Below, piece by piece: positions 28,162-37,240 of a DNA stretch of 64,000 bases (its first letter is position 1; every line of letters starts with the position of its first letter). This DNA comes from JBBQVS01 sp964657325 (GTDB lineage: Bacteria; Chloroflexota; Ktedonobacteria; Ktedonobacterales; Ktedonobacteraceae). The stretch is from contig CAZZVE010000010.1 of NCBI GenBank assembly GCA_964657325.1, positions 3,934 through 67,933 of the forward strand, given 5' to 3'. Made by a program: the position numbers and the translations under genes. The notes below the pieces were generated by a model that did not search any database, was not told the origin of the DNA, and saw only the letters and a program-made list of their open reading frames with translations.

Positions 28162-28262
28162 AGCAGAAGAAACAGATAGTTCACGCTTGACATTCTCCAT
28201 CGAATCCTGTCATAATCGCCAAGGTATAAAAAGTAGATTTTAGAAAGCAGCGGAAGAGAGCT

Positions 28263-28949
28263 ATGGAACGAGAAGCCATTATCTATGCAGGACCAGAACC
28301 AAGCTCAACCGAGCAGGTAAACGCGATTATTACAGAACTACACACACTTTATCCCGACGCAGACTGCTCGTTGAACTTCTCGAATCCACTAGAGTTGCTT
28401 GTAGCTACACAACTTTCAGCGCAATGTACCGATGTACGCGTGAATATCGTCACAGAAAAACTCTTTCAAAAGTACCGCACTGTTGAGGATTTTGCGACTG
28501 TGAGCCAGGAAGAGCTAGAGCAAGATATCCGCTCGACAGGCTTCTATCATAATAAGGCCAAAAATATTCGTGCTACGGCACAACGCATCATCACCGAGTT
28601 TGACGGCGAGGTACCACGTACCATGCCAGAGCTACTGAGCCTCGCGGGAGTGGCACGTAAGACCGCGAACGTTGTTCTTGGTTATGCCTTCGGTATCGAG
28701 GTGGGTGTCGTTGTTGATACACATGTTGGTCGTCTTTCACGCCGTTTAGGATGGACAAGAAATGATGATGCGGTAAAGGTTGAGCAGGACCTCATGCGCA
28801 TCATTCCAGAGCAAGAGTGGCTCAACATTTCGCACTTGCTCATCTTTCATGGACGCTCAATCTGCGATGCACGAAAGCCACTCTGTGAACAATGCACGCT
28901 GGCACATCTTTGCCCATCCGCATTTGTAGCGAAATTGGGCAAGGCATAA
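28263..28949 (+). CDS. nth: Endonuclease III (DNA glycosylase/AP lyase)
   Basis: 228 aa. Helix-hairpin-helix LLSLAGVARKTANVVLG contains the catalytic Lys, VVVDTHVGRL the catalytic Asp, and the C-terminal [4Fe-4S] motif is C-x6-C-x2-C-x5-C (CDARKPLCEQCTLAHLC). It removes oxidised pyrimidines in base excision repair. All active residues are intact. RBS GGAAGAG precedes the ATG. Confidence 0.96.
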   Translation: MEREAIIYAGPEPSSTEQVNAIITELHTLYPDADCSLNFSNPLELLVATQLSAQCTDVRVNIVTEKLFQKYRTVEDFATVSQEELEQDIRSTGFYHNKAKNIRATAQRIITEFDGEVPRTMPELLSLAGVARKTANVVLGYAFGIEVGVVVDTHVGRLSRRLGWTRNDDAVKVEQDLMRIIPEQEWLNISHLLIFHGRSICDARKPLCEQCTLAHLCPSAFVAKLGKA

Positions 28950-28951
28950 GT

Positions 28952-29632
28952 CTATCGATACACGCCTCGTTGCTCCTCAGGCAACATTCCCGCAATTTTA
29001 TTCATCATCTCATCCGTGAGGACTTGCATACCAGCTTTTCTCGGTGTATCTTTTGGTAGAGCAGGCATATATGGCGTTCCTATTCTCATGCATACGGATG
29101 GACGCCAGCCACCATGAGAACGCAAAATGCGCCGTGTTCCAGAAAGTGCGATTGGCACAACCAACGCATTCGCACGCACAGCAATGACAGCTACTCCTGG
29201 ATGCGCGGCGATCATCTGTTCCTGACGCTCGACTGTGCCTTCTGGAAAAACGACAAGAGCTTTGTTCTCTCGTAGATATGCAACTGCACTTTCAAGAGCA
29301 ACACGATCTCCCTCGCCACGACGTACCGCAATCTGTTGAGTACTACGAATCAGCCAACCGGCAACAGGCCAGTGAAATGCCTCTGCCTTGGTAAAAAACC
29401 AGACACGCCTTGGAAACACGAGACCAAGTAATAATGGGTCATACCAGCTTAAATGATTCGACACAATTAATACGGGCTGAGACGCTGCCATATGCTTTAT
29501 ATGCTCTCGACCCTCTACACGATAGCGACAGACGATATGCATAAATATCCATGCAAGTAGCCAAACAAGAGCATACGTGATGCGCCCAACAGCACCTATA
29601 CTCGTTGCTTTCTCACCTATACCCGTACCCAT
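28952..29632 (-). CDS. plsC: 1-acyl-sn-glycerol-3-phosphate acyltransferase
   Basis: 226 aa membrane-associated acyltransferase. The catalytic HX4D motif is NHLSWYD and the glycerol-phosphate motif is FPEGTVERQ. A hydrophobic N-terminal segment (about 15-35) anchors it. It makes phosphatidic acid from lysophosphatidic acid. The gene overlaps the end of the lipid kinase gene by 16 bp, which couples two lipid-phosphate enzymes. It is convergent with nth, with only 2 bp between the stops. Confidence 0.92.
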   Translation of the reverse strand: MGTGIGEKATSIGAVGRITYALVWLLAWIFMHIVCRYRVEGREHIKHMAASQPVLIVSNHLSWYDPLLLGLVFPRRVWFFTKAEAFHWPVAGWLIRSTQQIAVRRGEGDRVALESAVAYLRENKALVVFPEGTVERQEQMIAAHPGVAVIAVRANALVVPIALSGTRRILRSHGGWRPSVCMRIGTPYMPALPKDTPRKAGMQVLTDEMMNKIAGMLPEEQRGVYR

Positions 29633-30552
29633 AACGCTCCTGGCAATATCTTTGCATCAAAACTAGTTGCGCTACTCGTCTCACCATCCATTTGAATATG
29701 AATTGGAAAGCGGCTTTCTATATGCACCGTTTTCGCACGATAAAATGTTACTTCCGGCAAATGAGAATGTTCGCCTTTTTGCACAACGGGAAGTAGTCTC
29801 AATGCACGTAGGAGCGGCGTGAAATTAATTGTGCATACATCGAAAAGACCATCGGTGTGATCGGCGGTAGGATTGATGCGAAAACCGGCACCATAAGTAG
29901 GTCCATTTGTTACCGCCATCAATACATAGTGTGTCTGTGTCTTATTTTGCTGAGTCTGAGCAGTCTCGGCGTCAAGATCAAATGTTAGCCATGGACACTT
30001 TGTATAACCAAACAAAAGCTGGCGTACAGTCGAGGTATAATAAAGACGCTCACCACTCATGAATGGATATTTTTTTAACCAACTCGCAGTTACCGCAATA
30101 TCGGCATCCAGCCCTACGCTGAACGAATTGGCGAAGTATCTTCCATTGACAATACCTGCATCGGAGTCGATAAGTTGTCCATTGAATGCTCGCTCGACAA
30201 CGGCGGCTGGATCGCGTGGAAGTTTCAGTGTGTTCCAAGCATAGTCATTACCCGAACCAGCAGGAATAACGCCTAGAGGTACTCGCCTTCCTGATGAAAG
30301 AATACCATTAACCGCTTCATGTAATGAACCATCACCGCCAACGATGATAACAGGCCGACCTTCTTTCGCTGCAAGCATGGCGCGTTCTTGTGCTTCGCCT
30401 GCTCGTGTCGTCTCAACGTACTCGGTTGGCTGCGTTCCCTGCTCACCGCTAAGACGGCTACGAATGAGGGTACGATAGAAATTCATGTTGCCCCGATTGG
30501 CTGTGGGATTAAGAATAACGATGGGGTTGCTGACAGACTCCGATGTCTCCAT
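29617..30552 (-). CDS. Diacylglycerol/lipid kinase family protein (DagK/YegS type)
   Basis: 311 aa. N-terminal NPTANRG and the nucleotide motif VGGDGSLHEAVNG, then VIPAGSGNDYAW, followed by the beta-sandwich domain with SVGLDADI. It phosphorylates diacylglycerol or a similar lipid to give phosphatidate, which fits the coupled plsC. ATG follows AAGGAGCG. One of two lipid kinases of this family in the window (see 39087). Confidence 0.92.
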   Translation of the reverse strand: METSESVSNPIVILNPTANRGNMNFYRTLIRSRLSGEQGTQPTEYVETTRAGEAQERAMLAAKEGRPVIIVGGDGSLHEAVNGILSSGRRVPLGVIPAGSGNDYAWNTLKLPRDPAAVVERAFNGQLIDSDAGIVNGRYFANSFSVGLDADIAVTASWLKKYPFMSGERLYYTSTVRQLLFGYTKCPWLTFDLDAETAQTQQNKTQTHYVLMAVTNGPTYGAGFRINPTADHTDGLFDVCTINFTPLLRALRLLPVVQKGEHSHLPEVTFYRAKTVHIESRFPIHIQMDGETSSATSFDAKILPGALWVRV

Positions 30553-30734
30553 GCTTGACGCTCCTTCGCTTTATGGAATTGTTGTACCTGATTGTACCAT
30601 GTATCGTTCATCGCGCCAATTATGCTATACAGGTCGGCTACTATGTGTCTTTCCTCTATCGTAATTCGTGTCTTACAATAGAGAAGACACTTAATACAAT
30701 TTTCCTTCTAGCCATCCGTCAGGAGGATAGACTT

Positions 30735-30971
30735 ATGGAAACCTTACTCGTCTATGGCCTTGTGGTCGTGTTCTTTGTCTTATTGATACCAGTTATCTAT
30801 TTTCTTATGAAAGACCCTATAGCCCATACTGATGACGAACCAGCAGAGGCACAAAAGACGCGCACTCCTATCAAAATACAGATGGAGAAAACAGCCTCTT
30901 ATGGTATTCTCGCCGCGATTTTCGCGCTTATGTGCGTTCTTACAGTTCTAGGACATAGAACTAAAACATAG
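30735..30971 (+). CDS. Small membrane protein of unknown function
   Basis: 78 aa. Two hydrophobic segments (about residues 4-24 and 55-72) flank a polar loop with KDPIAHTDDEPAEAQKT. The start is set by a perfect AGGAGG at 30721-30726; the frame is open further upstream but has no better site. A strong hairpin terminator follows 15 bp after the stop. I recognise no family. Confidence 0.65.
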   Translation: METLLVYGLVVVFFVLLIPVIYFLMKDPIAHTDDEPAEAQKTRTPIKIQMEKTASYGILAAIFALMCVLTVLGHRTKT

Positions 30972-30986
30972 CTCGTAAAAATCGCA

Positions 30987-31038
30987 ACAGGGTTATAGTA
31001 CAAAACGCACGTTTTGTACTATAACCCTGTTTTTTACT
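30987..31038 (+). terminator. Strong intrinsic terminator
   Basis: A perfect inverted repeat with 22-base arms (30987-31008 and 31011-31032), almost without a loop, runs into TTTTTTACTTTT. It ends the small membrane protein transcript. The arms are much longer than a normal terminator and resemble in style the other long palindromes of this window. Confidence 0.85.
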
Positions 31039-31389
31039 TTTCTTACTACTTTTTACAAATAGGTCTTGTACCTATTGATTTTTGTCGCATTATAAGGTAA
31101 TGTTGATTATGTACACACTTTTAATAAAGTGCGTGTAGTTAAAAGTAACAGTAGTGGTTGTTTACCATAACTCCGTTCCATTCAATGTACAAGACAACGG
31201 AGTAGTCCTGTATCCCAATAAACGTGTGGGATCCCGAAACATGCATATGTAGCACGTCCAAATTTCGGAGATGCACCGTAGAAAAAGGAGGCACAACTCA
31301 TTATTGGAAGAAGACAGCAGAAGATGTATCCTTAGCCCGAAGATCTTACACTATCCCTTCGCAAGACCATGCAGACAAGGAGCACCGCT
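31039..31389. other. AT-rich intergenic region
   Basis: 351 bp upstream of the 167-aa winged-helix protein. It contains an 8-bp inverted repeat (ACTCCGTT 31170-31177 / AACGGAGT 31196-31203) and another weak hairpin near 31110. No gene is evident. Confidence 0.4.
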
Positions 31390-31893
31390 ATGCAAAAGGT
31401 ATCCCTTCGTAAGGTAAAGACTCCTGTTGGTTACACACAAGATACTGATGAGGAAATCTTACATTTTTCTTTACAGGGTTTACTACCAGCAGGACATATG
31501 CTCGCGTTAAATACCTCACTTGGTACCCTCTCGCATCTCGCTTACATTCAAGATCACCCACGTATGCTCATGGAACAACAATTCACCACTAGTGAAATCT
31601 GTGTTCTTATGCCATTACTTGAGGCTCATCCTTACTACTGCCCCTATGAAGTGTTGCTCGCCAGCTTCAATAATGGGCGTATCACAGAAGCATCTGTCGC
31701 GCGTTGTCGTGAACGCTTGCAAGAAGCACAGGAAGCCGGAGTATGGGATCAAGAGATGCGACCAGTCCGTAACGTCCTTTCTCGAACACGTCTCAAAACG
31801 CGTCCCTTTGGAATAGAAATTTCTTCTATTCTTGAAACCGGGTACATTTTGATGTATGTGGCACAGAGGCGACAAGCTCGTACGGACGTGTAA
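31390..31893 (+). CDS. Hypothetical protein with OmpR-like winged-helix region, no receiver domain
   Basis: 167 aa. Residues about 65-160 read like an OmpR/PhoB winged helix: VLMPLLEAHPYYCPYEVLLA, then ASVARCRERLQEA as the recognition-helix region, and ILETGYILMY matching the closing GxGY hairpin. No receiver domain is present; the first 60 residues are not recognised. It may be a stand-alone DNA-binding protein. The ATG at 31390 follows ACAAGGAG, better than the upstream ATG at 31369. Confidence 0.6.
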   Translation: MQKVSLRKVKTPVGYTQDTDEEILHFSLQGLLPAGHMLALNTSLGTLSHLAYIQDHPRMLMEQQFTTSEICVLMPLLEAHPYYCPYEVLLASFNNGRITEASVARCRERLQEAQEAGVWDQEMRPVRNVLSRTRLKTRPFGIEISSILETGYILMYVAQRRQARTDV

Positions 31894-31939
31894 CATACAG
31901 CGTACGAAACAACATAGAGCTAGTGCTTCTTTACATGGT

Positions 31940-31969
31940 CGTAGGGACCAGATGTATCGCGTCCCTACG
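31940..31969. terminator. Possible bidirectional hairpin between convergent genes
   Basis: Arms CGTAGGGAC (31940-31948) and GTCCCTACG (31961-31969) with a 12-base loop lie between the stops of convergent genes. No clear T-run follows on either strand, so terminator function is only probable. Confidence 0.4.
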
Positions 31970-31973
31970 AAAC

Positions 31974-34394
31974 CTATTCGCCGTAAGGTACCCAGATATT
32001 CTTGACCTGTGTTGCCTCGCGTAAAAATTCTTGTCCTTCGCCCTGTATCACATGAAGCCAATCGCGCTCGTGACCATTGCTGACCCATGTACGCTTCATA
32101 TTGCCTGCTGAGGCGAACTCAATACGTTGTGTTCCTTCAGTAGAGCCAAAGTACCACATTGCATCGACATCATCATGTTCTGCAAGTACCTGGCTCAAGA
32201 CATCACGCTCACCCGTAACAATATTGACAACCCCCGCTGGAAGGTCCGATGTTTCAAACACTTGATAACTGTCTGTTGCACTGAGTGGAGCATGTTGCGA
32301 CGGTACAACAACAACAGTATTTCCCATGGCAATCGCGGGAGCGACGAGCGAGACAAACCCTAGTAATGGGTATACATCGGGGCAAGTGATGCCGACTACC
32401 CCCATGGGTTCATACATTGCCAGCACAACTCCACGCATCGGGGGTCGGTGTACAACTCCCTCAAACTTATCAGCCCAAGCAGCATAGCTAAACAAGCGCG
32501 AAAGCGTCGCCTGTACTTCGGCAAGAGCATCACTCTGAGTACGGCCTGTCTGTTGTACTATTCTTCGTGCGAACTCATTCTCACGACTCGCTAAATTCTC
32601 TGCTATATAATAAAGAATTTGCGCACGAGCATGCGTTGTACCAGACGACCAACTCCGTGCAGCATGAGCTGCTTCAACCGCATTACGAATATCCTTCCGA
32701 TTGCCCTCACCTACTTCTCCAATACGCAGCCCGCGTACATCATACACATCTCGACTATAGCCAGAGTCTGGACGAATCTGCTTACCACCGATGAACAGTT
32801 TTGGTGTCCGATCAATTGCTGGCAACGGAAAAGAACTTCCATTGTTTATTTGTTCATCGTGCTCTTGTTCTGTATTGTATTCTTTGGCTATGAGAATATT
32901 TTCTGATGCACGACTGCTTATTTCTGCTTTCCACGTTGGACGTACATACTCGTATAATCCCTCTTTGCCACCTTCGCGCCCAAATCCACTTTCACGATAG
33001 CCTCCAAACCCACTTGAAGCATCAAACATATTGGTACAGTTAATCCAGACAGAACCCGCTTTGATTTTGGGAGCAATATCAAGTGCAAGGTTGATATTGT
33101 CGCTCCATACACTTGCTGCCAAACCATAGCGCGTGTTATTCGCTAGTGCTACCGCCTCTTCTGGTGTGCGGAAGGTCATCGACACCACAACGGGACCAAA
33201 TATCTCAACCTGTGCAATCGTACTTGCGGGTGTGACATTCGTAAAGAGTGTAGGAGGGAAGAAGGAACCTTCTGTAGGACACGCCCACGATGGTTGCCAT
33301 TTCTGCGCCCCTTCAGTAACACCTAACTCCACCAATCGCTGAATCTCTTGCAATTGTGCGGAAGAGACAATCGCTCCCATATCTACTGCTTTATCGAGAG
33401 GATCACCTAAACGTAATTTTTCCATACGCGCACGCAACTTACGAATCAGTGGCAGCTCGATGTTTTCTTGTACCAATAGACGTGAGCCAGCGCAGCATAC
33501 CTGCCCTTGATTAAACCAGATTGCATCGACCACACCTTCGACCACACTATCGAGGTCCGCGTCATCAAACACCACAAATGGTGATTTGCCGCCAAGTTCA
33601 AGTGAGAGCTTTTTGCCTGATCCAGCCGTTGCGCATCGAATGCTTCTTCCCACATCCGTCGAACCCGTGAACGCGATTTTGTTCACGTCAGGATGGCTCA
33701 CCAGTGCTTCGCCTACTTGTGAAGCCTCGCCTGTGACGATATTCACAACTCCAGGAGGCAAGCCAATTTCTTGCACAATCTCGGCAAATTTGAGTGCGGT
33801 TAGCGATGTATAACGTGCTGGCTTCAATACAACAGTGTTGCCCATTGCAAGTGCAGGTGCAATCTTCCAAGCTAGCATGAGCAAAGGAAAGTTCCAGGGG
33901 ATAATCTGCCCTACAACGCCAACAGGTGAATAACCCGCAAGTTCAGAGTCCATCAATTGCGCCCAGCCTGCATGGTAATAAAAATGGCGTGCAACAAGAG
34001 GAATATCCAGATCACGCGTCTCTCGAATAGACTTGCCGTTATCCAGCGTTTCCAATACTGCAAGTAAACGTGCATGTTTTTGAATTTGACGCGCAAGGGC
34101 ATAGAGATAGCGAGCGCGTGCATGTCCTGGAAGTGCACTCCATGTCTCGAAGGCTGCACGCGCCGCTGTAACAGCAGCATCAACATCCGAACTAGTACCA
34201 GAAGCAACCTGTGTCAACGCTTTTCCAGTTGCCGGATTGACGCTTTCAAGATAGTGACCACTCGTTGGTTTGACCCATTCGTTATTGATGAAAAGACCGA
34301 AGGGCTGTCGCTCTTTTATCCATGCCAAAGCAGGTGAAGATGCCTCCGGTGCAGGTCCGTATTCCATTGTCTCAAAAATATCCATAACACTCAT
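31974..34394 (-). CDS. Double-domain aldehyde dehydrogenase (ALDH16-like)
   Basis: 806 aa, far longer than a normal 480-500 aa ALDH. Residues about 30-490 form a complete ALDH with catalytic Glu in LELGGKSPF and Cys in GQVCCAG. Residues about 525-806 form a second, shortened ALDH-like domain (IGITCPDVYPLLG region, VVNIVTGERD) that lacks the catalytic Cys. This is the architecture of the ALDH16 family, where the second domain is non-catalytic. It starts 14 bp after deoC ends on the same strand, so it may oxidise the acetaldehyde released by DeoC. RBS AGGAGAGA precedes the ATG. Confidence 0.88.
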   Translation of the reverse strand: MSVMDIFETMEYGPAPEASSPALAWIKERQPFGLFINNEWVKPTSGHYLESVNPATGKALTQVASGTSSDVDAAVTAARAAFETWSALPGHARARYLYALARQIQKHARLLAVLETLDNGKSIRETRDLDIPLVARHFYYHAGWAQLMDSELAGYSPVGVVGQIIPWNFPLLMLAWKIAPALAMGNTVVLKPARYTSLTALKFAEIVQEIGLPPGVVNIVTGEASQVGEALVSHPDVNKIAFTGSTDVGRSIRCATAGSGKKLSLELGGKSPFVVFDDADLDSVVEGVVDAIWFNQGQVCCAGSRLLVQENIELPLIRKLRARMEKLRLGDPLDKAVDMGAIVSSAQLQEIQRLVELGVTEGAQKWQPSWACPTEGSFFPPTLFTNVTPASTIAQVEIFGPVVVSMTFRTPEEAVALANNTRYGLAASVWSDNINLALDIAPKIKAGSVWINCTNMFDASSGFGGYRESGFGREGGKEGLYEYVRPTWKAEISSRASENILIAKEYNTEQEHDEQINNGSSFPLPAIDRTPKLFIGGKQIRPDSGYSRDVYDVRGLRIGEVGEGNRKDIRNAVEAAHAARSWSSGTTHARAQILYYIAENLASRENEFARRIVQQTGRTQSDALAEVQATLSRLFSYAAWADKFEGVVHRPPMRGVVLAMYEPMGVVGITCPDVYPLLGFVSLVAPAIAMGNTVVVVPSQHAPLSATDSYQVFETSDLPAGVVNIVTGERDVLSQVLAEHDDVDAMWYFGSTEGTQRIEFASAGNMKRTWVSNGHERDWLHVIQGEGQEFLREATQVKNIWVPYGE

Positions 34395-34408
34395 ACTTTT
34401 TCTCTCTC

Positions 34409-35419
34409 CTACACCATCGGATTATGATTAGCAGCTGCATAGCGACCTGTAACGAAATACGCCAGTTGTCGCTCGATATCAGAGAGCAAACCGCTTGCTC
34501 CAATACGAAACAGCGTGTTGCTCAACCACTCGTTTCCTAGTTCTTCCTTCATTAACATCAGCCAATCAAGTGAAGCTTTTGCGCTCCGAATTCCACCAGC
34601 AGGCTTAAAACCGACTTTATAGCCCGTCTGTTCGTGATAATCCCGAATAGCGCGTACCATCACTAGTCCAACGGGAAGCGTTGCATTGACGGGTTCCTTG
34701 CCCGTCGATGTTTTGATAAAATCGGCACCCGCCATCATACACACAAGGCTTGCCATGCCTACGTTACGCAACGTAGCTAGCTCGTGTGTCGCAAGAATCG
34801 TCTTCATATGTGCATCACCACATGCCGCACGGAACGTCTTTACCTCGTCATACAGTGCTTGCCAATTTCCTGTCAGCACATGAGCGCGTGAAATCACGAT
34901 ATCAATCTCTGCCGCCCCAGCTTTCACCGATGCCTCTATCTCACCTATCTTCTGTTCCATTGGATTTTGACCTGCAGGAAAGCCTGTAGAGACAGCAGCT
35001 ACCGGAATGTTCGACCCACGCAATGCATCAACGGCTATAGGAACAAGATTGTGGTACACACAAACTGCACCCGCTCTAAGGGGATACGCACCCATACCCA
35101 ATGCCTCCAGCAGTTCTTGACGCACGGGTTGACGTGCCTTCGCGCACAAGCGCACAACGTTTCCAGGTGTGTCATCACCTGCTAATGTGGTGAGGTCAAT
35201 ACATGTGATGGCACGCAAAAGCCATGCCGCTTGCCACTCTTTCTTGACAGTTCGGCGCGTTGGCAGTGTTGCGGCACGTCGCTCAACCGCGCTACGGTTG
35301 ATCTCAACCTCCCGTACCCAATCCATGTTAAGTGGCATCCCTGGATTGCGAACGAGCGAAGGCATATCAAATTGTGTCTCTATGTGTTCTTGCTCTGTTT
35401 CATGTTGCGTGGTCGTCAT
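34409..35419 (-). CDS. deoC: Deoxyribose-phosphate aldolase
   Basis: 336 aa. The Schiff-base lysine is in DFIKTSTGKEP, and the second active-site lysine is in VGFKPAGGIR; ITCIDLTTLAGDDTPGNV is the N-terminal active-site region. It cleaves 2-deoxyribose-5-phosphate into acetaldehyde and glyceraldehyde-3-phosphate. The protein is about 80-100 residues longer than E. coli DeoC, mostly an N-terminal extension, as in eukaryote-like DERA. The ATG at 35419 follows AAGGGAAG. No other deoxynucleoside gene is nearby. Confidence 0.92.
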   Translation of the reverse strand: MTTTQHETEQEHIETQFDMPSLVRNPGMPLNMDWVREVEINRSAVERRAATLPTRRTVKKEWQAAWLLRAITCIDLTTLAGDDTPGNVVRLCAKARQPVRQELLEALGMGAYPLRAGAVCVYHNLVPIAVDALRGSNIPVAAVSTGFPAGQNPMEQKIGEIEASVKAGAAEIDIVISRAHVLTGNWQALYDEVKTFRAACGDAHMKTILATHELATLRNVGMASLVCMMAGADFIKTSTGKEPVNATLPVGLVMVRAIRDYHEQTGYKVGFKPAGGIRSAKASLDWLMLMKEELGNEWLSNTLFRIGASGLLSDIERQLAYFVTGRYAAANHNPMV

Positions 35420-35621
35420 ATATCTTCCCTTTGTTCTATAATTACTCTTTCCCTTTATCTTCATTCTTGAGAGCAAGATTGTCAAGCACCGAACACAAAA
35501 AAAGCACACCTAAATACATTGTGTGAAGCACTCAAAGCATAGCATAAAGCTGAGATATTCAGTATTCTAAACATAGAAGTTTTTTAAGCTTTGTAGTATG
35601 AAATAAAGGAACCTTCGACGT

Positions 35622-36203
35622 ATGAGAACACTTTTATACATTTTCAAATCGACATTCAAATATTGGCTTGGCGCCTCCATCATCATAACGATACTTTGTC
35701 TCTTTACCTATATCGCGGTCCAACAAGCCATTCGACTATCTGCCAACGATCCGCAGGTTCAAATGGCAGAGGATACAGCTACGAAGCTGGCAAGTGGACA
35801 ATCAGCGCAAGATATTATGCCAAAAGAGAACGTTGACATCGCTACAAGCTTAGCAACTTATATAATTATCTTTGATGCCAATGGAAAACTCGTTGCTTCA
35901 TCAGCGCAATTAAACGGTCAAACGCCGACTATTCCCTCCGGCATCTTTGACTCTGTACGAAAGAATGGCGAGGATAGAATTACGTGGCAACCACAGAATG
36001 GTGTGCGTAGTGCTATTGTTGTAACACAATTTAAGGGGTCAAACACAGGCTTTGTGCTTGCTGGCAGATCGCTACGAGAGACCGAAAAGCTAGAGGATAC
36101 CATTTTCTCCCTATTTACCTTCAATTGGCTTGGTCTAGTAGTTTTGACGTTTCCTATTATCGCTATTCTATTGAGAAAGCCTTTGAACACAAATGCGTTC
36201 TAA
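35622..36203 (+). CDS. Membrane-anchored protein with extracytoplasmic domain, unknown function
   Basis: 193 aa. One membrane segment at about residues 16-37, an outer domain of about 120 residues with IIFDANGKLVASSAQLNG and a second membrane segment (about 168-188). The layout, and the PAS/PDC-like phrase, resemble the sensing half of a histidine kinase without any kinase. RBS AAAGGAACC precedes the ATG. It overlaps the convergent phosphotransferase gene by 4 bp. Confidence 0.7.
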   Translation: MRTLLYIFKSTFKYWLGASIIITILCLFTYIAVQQAIRLSANDPQVQMAEDTATKLASGQSAQDIMPKENVDIATSLATYIIIFDANGKLVASSAQLNGQTPTIPSGIFDSVRKNGEDRITWQPQNGVRSAIVVTQFKGSNTGFVLAGRSLRETEKLEDTIFSLFTFNWLGLVVLTFPIIAILLRKPLNTNAF

Positions 36204-37222
36204 GCACTACGCCACTGCTCTACCCATTGTGCCCAAATCTCAGCATTCGTGGCTAAAGCACGTAGAGTTGAGAGTGTATGCGTCGTCTCATGGACACCAA
36301 GCAGACGTTCCTCTTCGCTATTGACTGATTCTCCTAGAGAGCGATGCATATTGAAAAGCAACCAGCCAAGCCAGTTGCCGATAACACCATGCACCGCGAC
36401 AATGCCAGGATCATGAATGACACCTCCGGCTGTAACATAGCCTTCGAGTAGCGAGTGAAAACTCTCTTCTCGTGGAGGTTGCACATTTTGTCCACTCCAA
36501 TAGAGCGCGGCCCCAACAACATCCATTGTAGGATTCGTCAGGCCAGCCGCCTCCCAGTCTATTACAACGGGAGAGGCTGCATCACGCCATATCACATTTT
36601 TCTGATCTAGGTCGCGATGACTGATAACAGAGGTACGATTAAGCATTTTGCTCGCCTCTGTAGCAAGTTTGCTCCACTCGACAAGCAAAGGAAGTGCATT
36701 ACGAACTTGCTGCGTCCAGGGAATAACTCTATCAGAGGCTTGAAATGTGAGCATATCCCATTCGTCTTCTGAAAATGGTTCCCAGTCGGGTAGTTCGAGT
36801 TCTGGAAAGTCTTGTCGTGGCAAACCATGCATTCGTGCCAGGATAGTCCCGATAAGCCGTGTGCGCTCTGGTTCGACAGCTTGAATTGAGAGCGTTTCCC
36901 CCTCTATCCAATTATATACGATATACGTTGCATCATCAATTTCTTGTACGGTACCGCCGTCACCCTCTCCTTTGAGGGCAACAGCGGCTGGCACATCACG
37001 AACAGCCATTGCCTCTGCGATACGCTCCGTCAGCCGATACTCATCGCGGATATCAACTTTTCGCATAATCACAGGGTTAAGTTGCTTTACCGCAAAGACA
37101 CCTTGCGTTGTGTGAAGACGCCAAAGCCGATGCAACAATCCACCTTGTACCGCTTGCGGTGGGTCTATCGGCTCACCTAGATGAAAGAGAGTGCAGAGAT
37201 GTGCTGTTTGTGCTGTATCCAA
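36200..37222 (-). CDS. APH-type phosphotransferase (aminoglycoside/homoserine kinase fold)
   Basis: 340 aa. N-terminal lobe with FAVKQLN (ATP-binding Lys). Catalytic loop VISHRDLDQKNVIW and metal Asp in VIDWEAAG are intact. The family phosphorylates small hydroxyl compounds, including aminoglycosides, choline, homoserine and fructosamine; nothing here shows antibiotic resistance. Translation begins at TTG after AGAGGAAA. Confidence 0.85.
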   Translation of the reverse strand: MDTAQTAHLCTLFHLGEPIDPPQAVQGGLLHRLWRLHTTQGVFAVKQLNPVIMRKVDIRDEYRLTERIAEAMAVRDVPAAVALKGEGDGGTVQEIDDATYIVYNWIEGETLSIQAVEPERTRLIGTILARMHGLPRQDFPELELPDWEPFSEDEWDMLTFQASDRVIPWTQQVRNALPLLVEWSKLATEASKMLNRTSVISHRDLDQKNVIWRDAASPVVIDWEAAGLTNPTMDVVGAALYWSGQNVQPPREESFHSLLEGYVTAGGVIHDPGIVAVHGVIGNWLGWLLFNMHRSLGESVNSEEERLLGVHETTHTLSTLRALATNAEIWAQWVEQWRSA

Positions 37223-37240
37223 GATTTCCTCTATGAGAGC

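Noticed and set aside
30543..30734. Longer N-terminus for the small membrane protein
   Set aside because: No ribosome site at 30543 and overlap with the divergent lipid kinase start; AGGAGG points to 30735.
36200..37222. Antibiotic-resistance aminoglycoside phosphotransferase
   Set aside because: The APH fold covers many metabolic kinases; nothing in the sequence or neighbourhood points to drug resistance.
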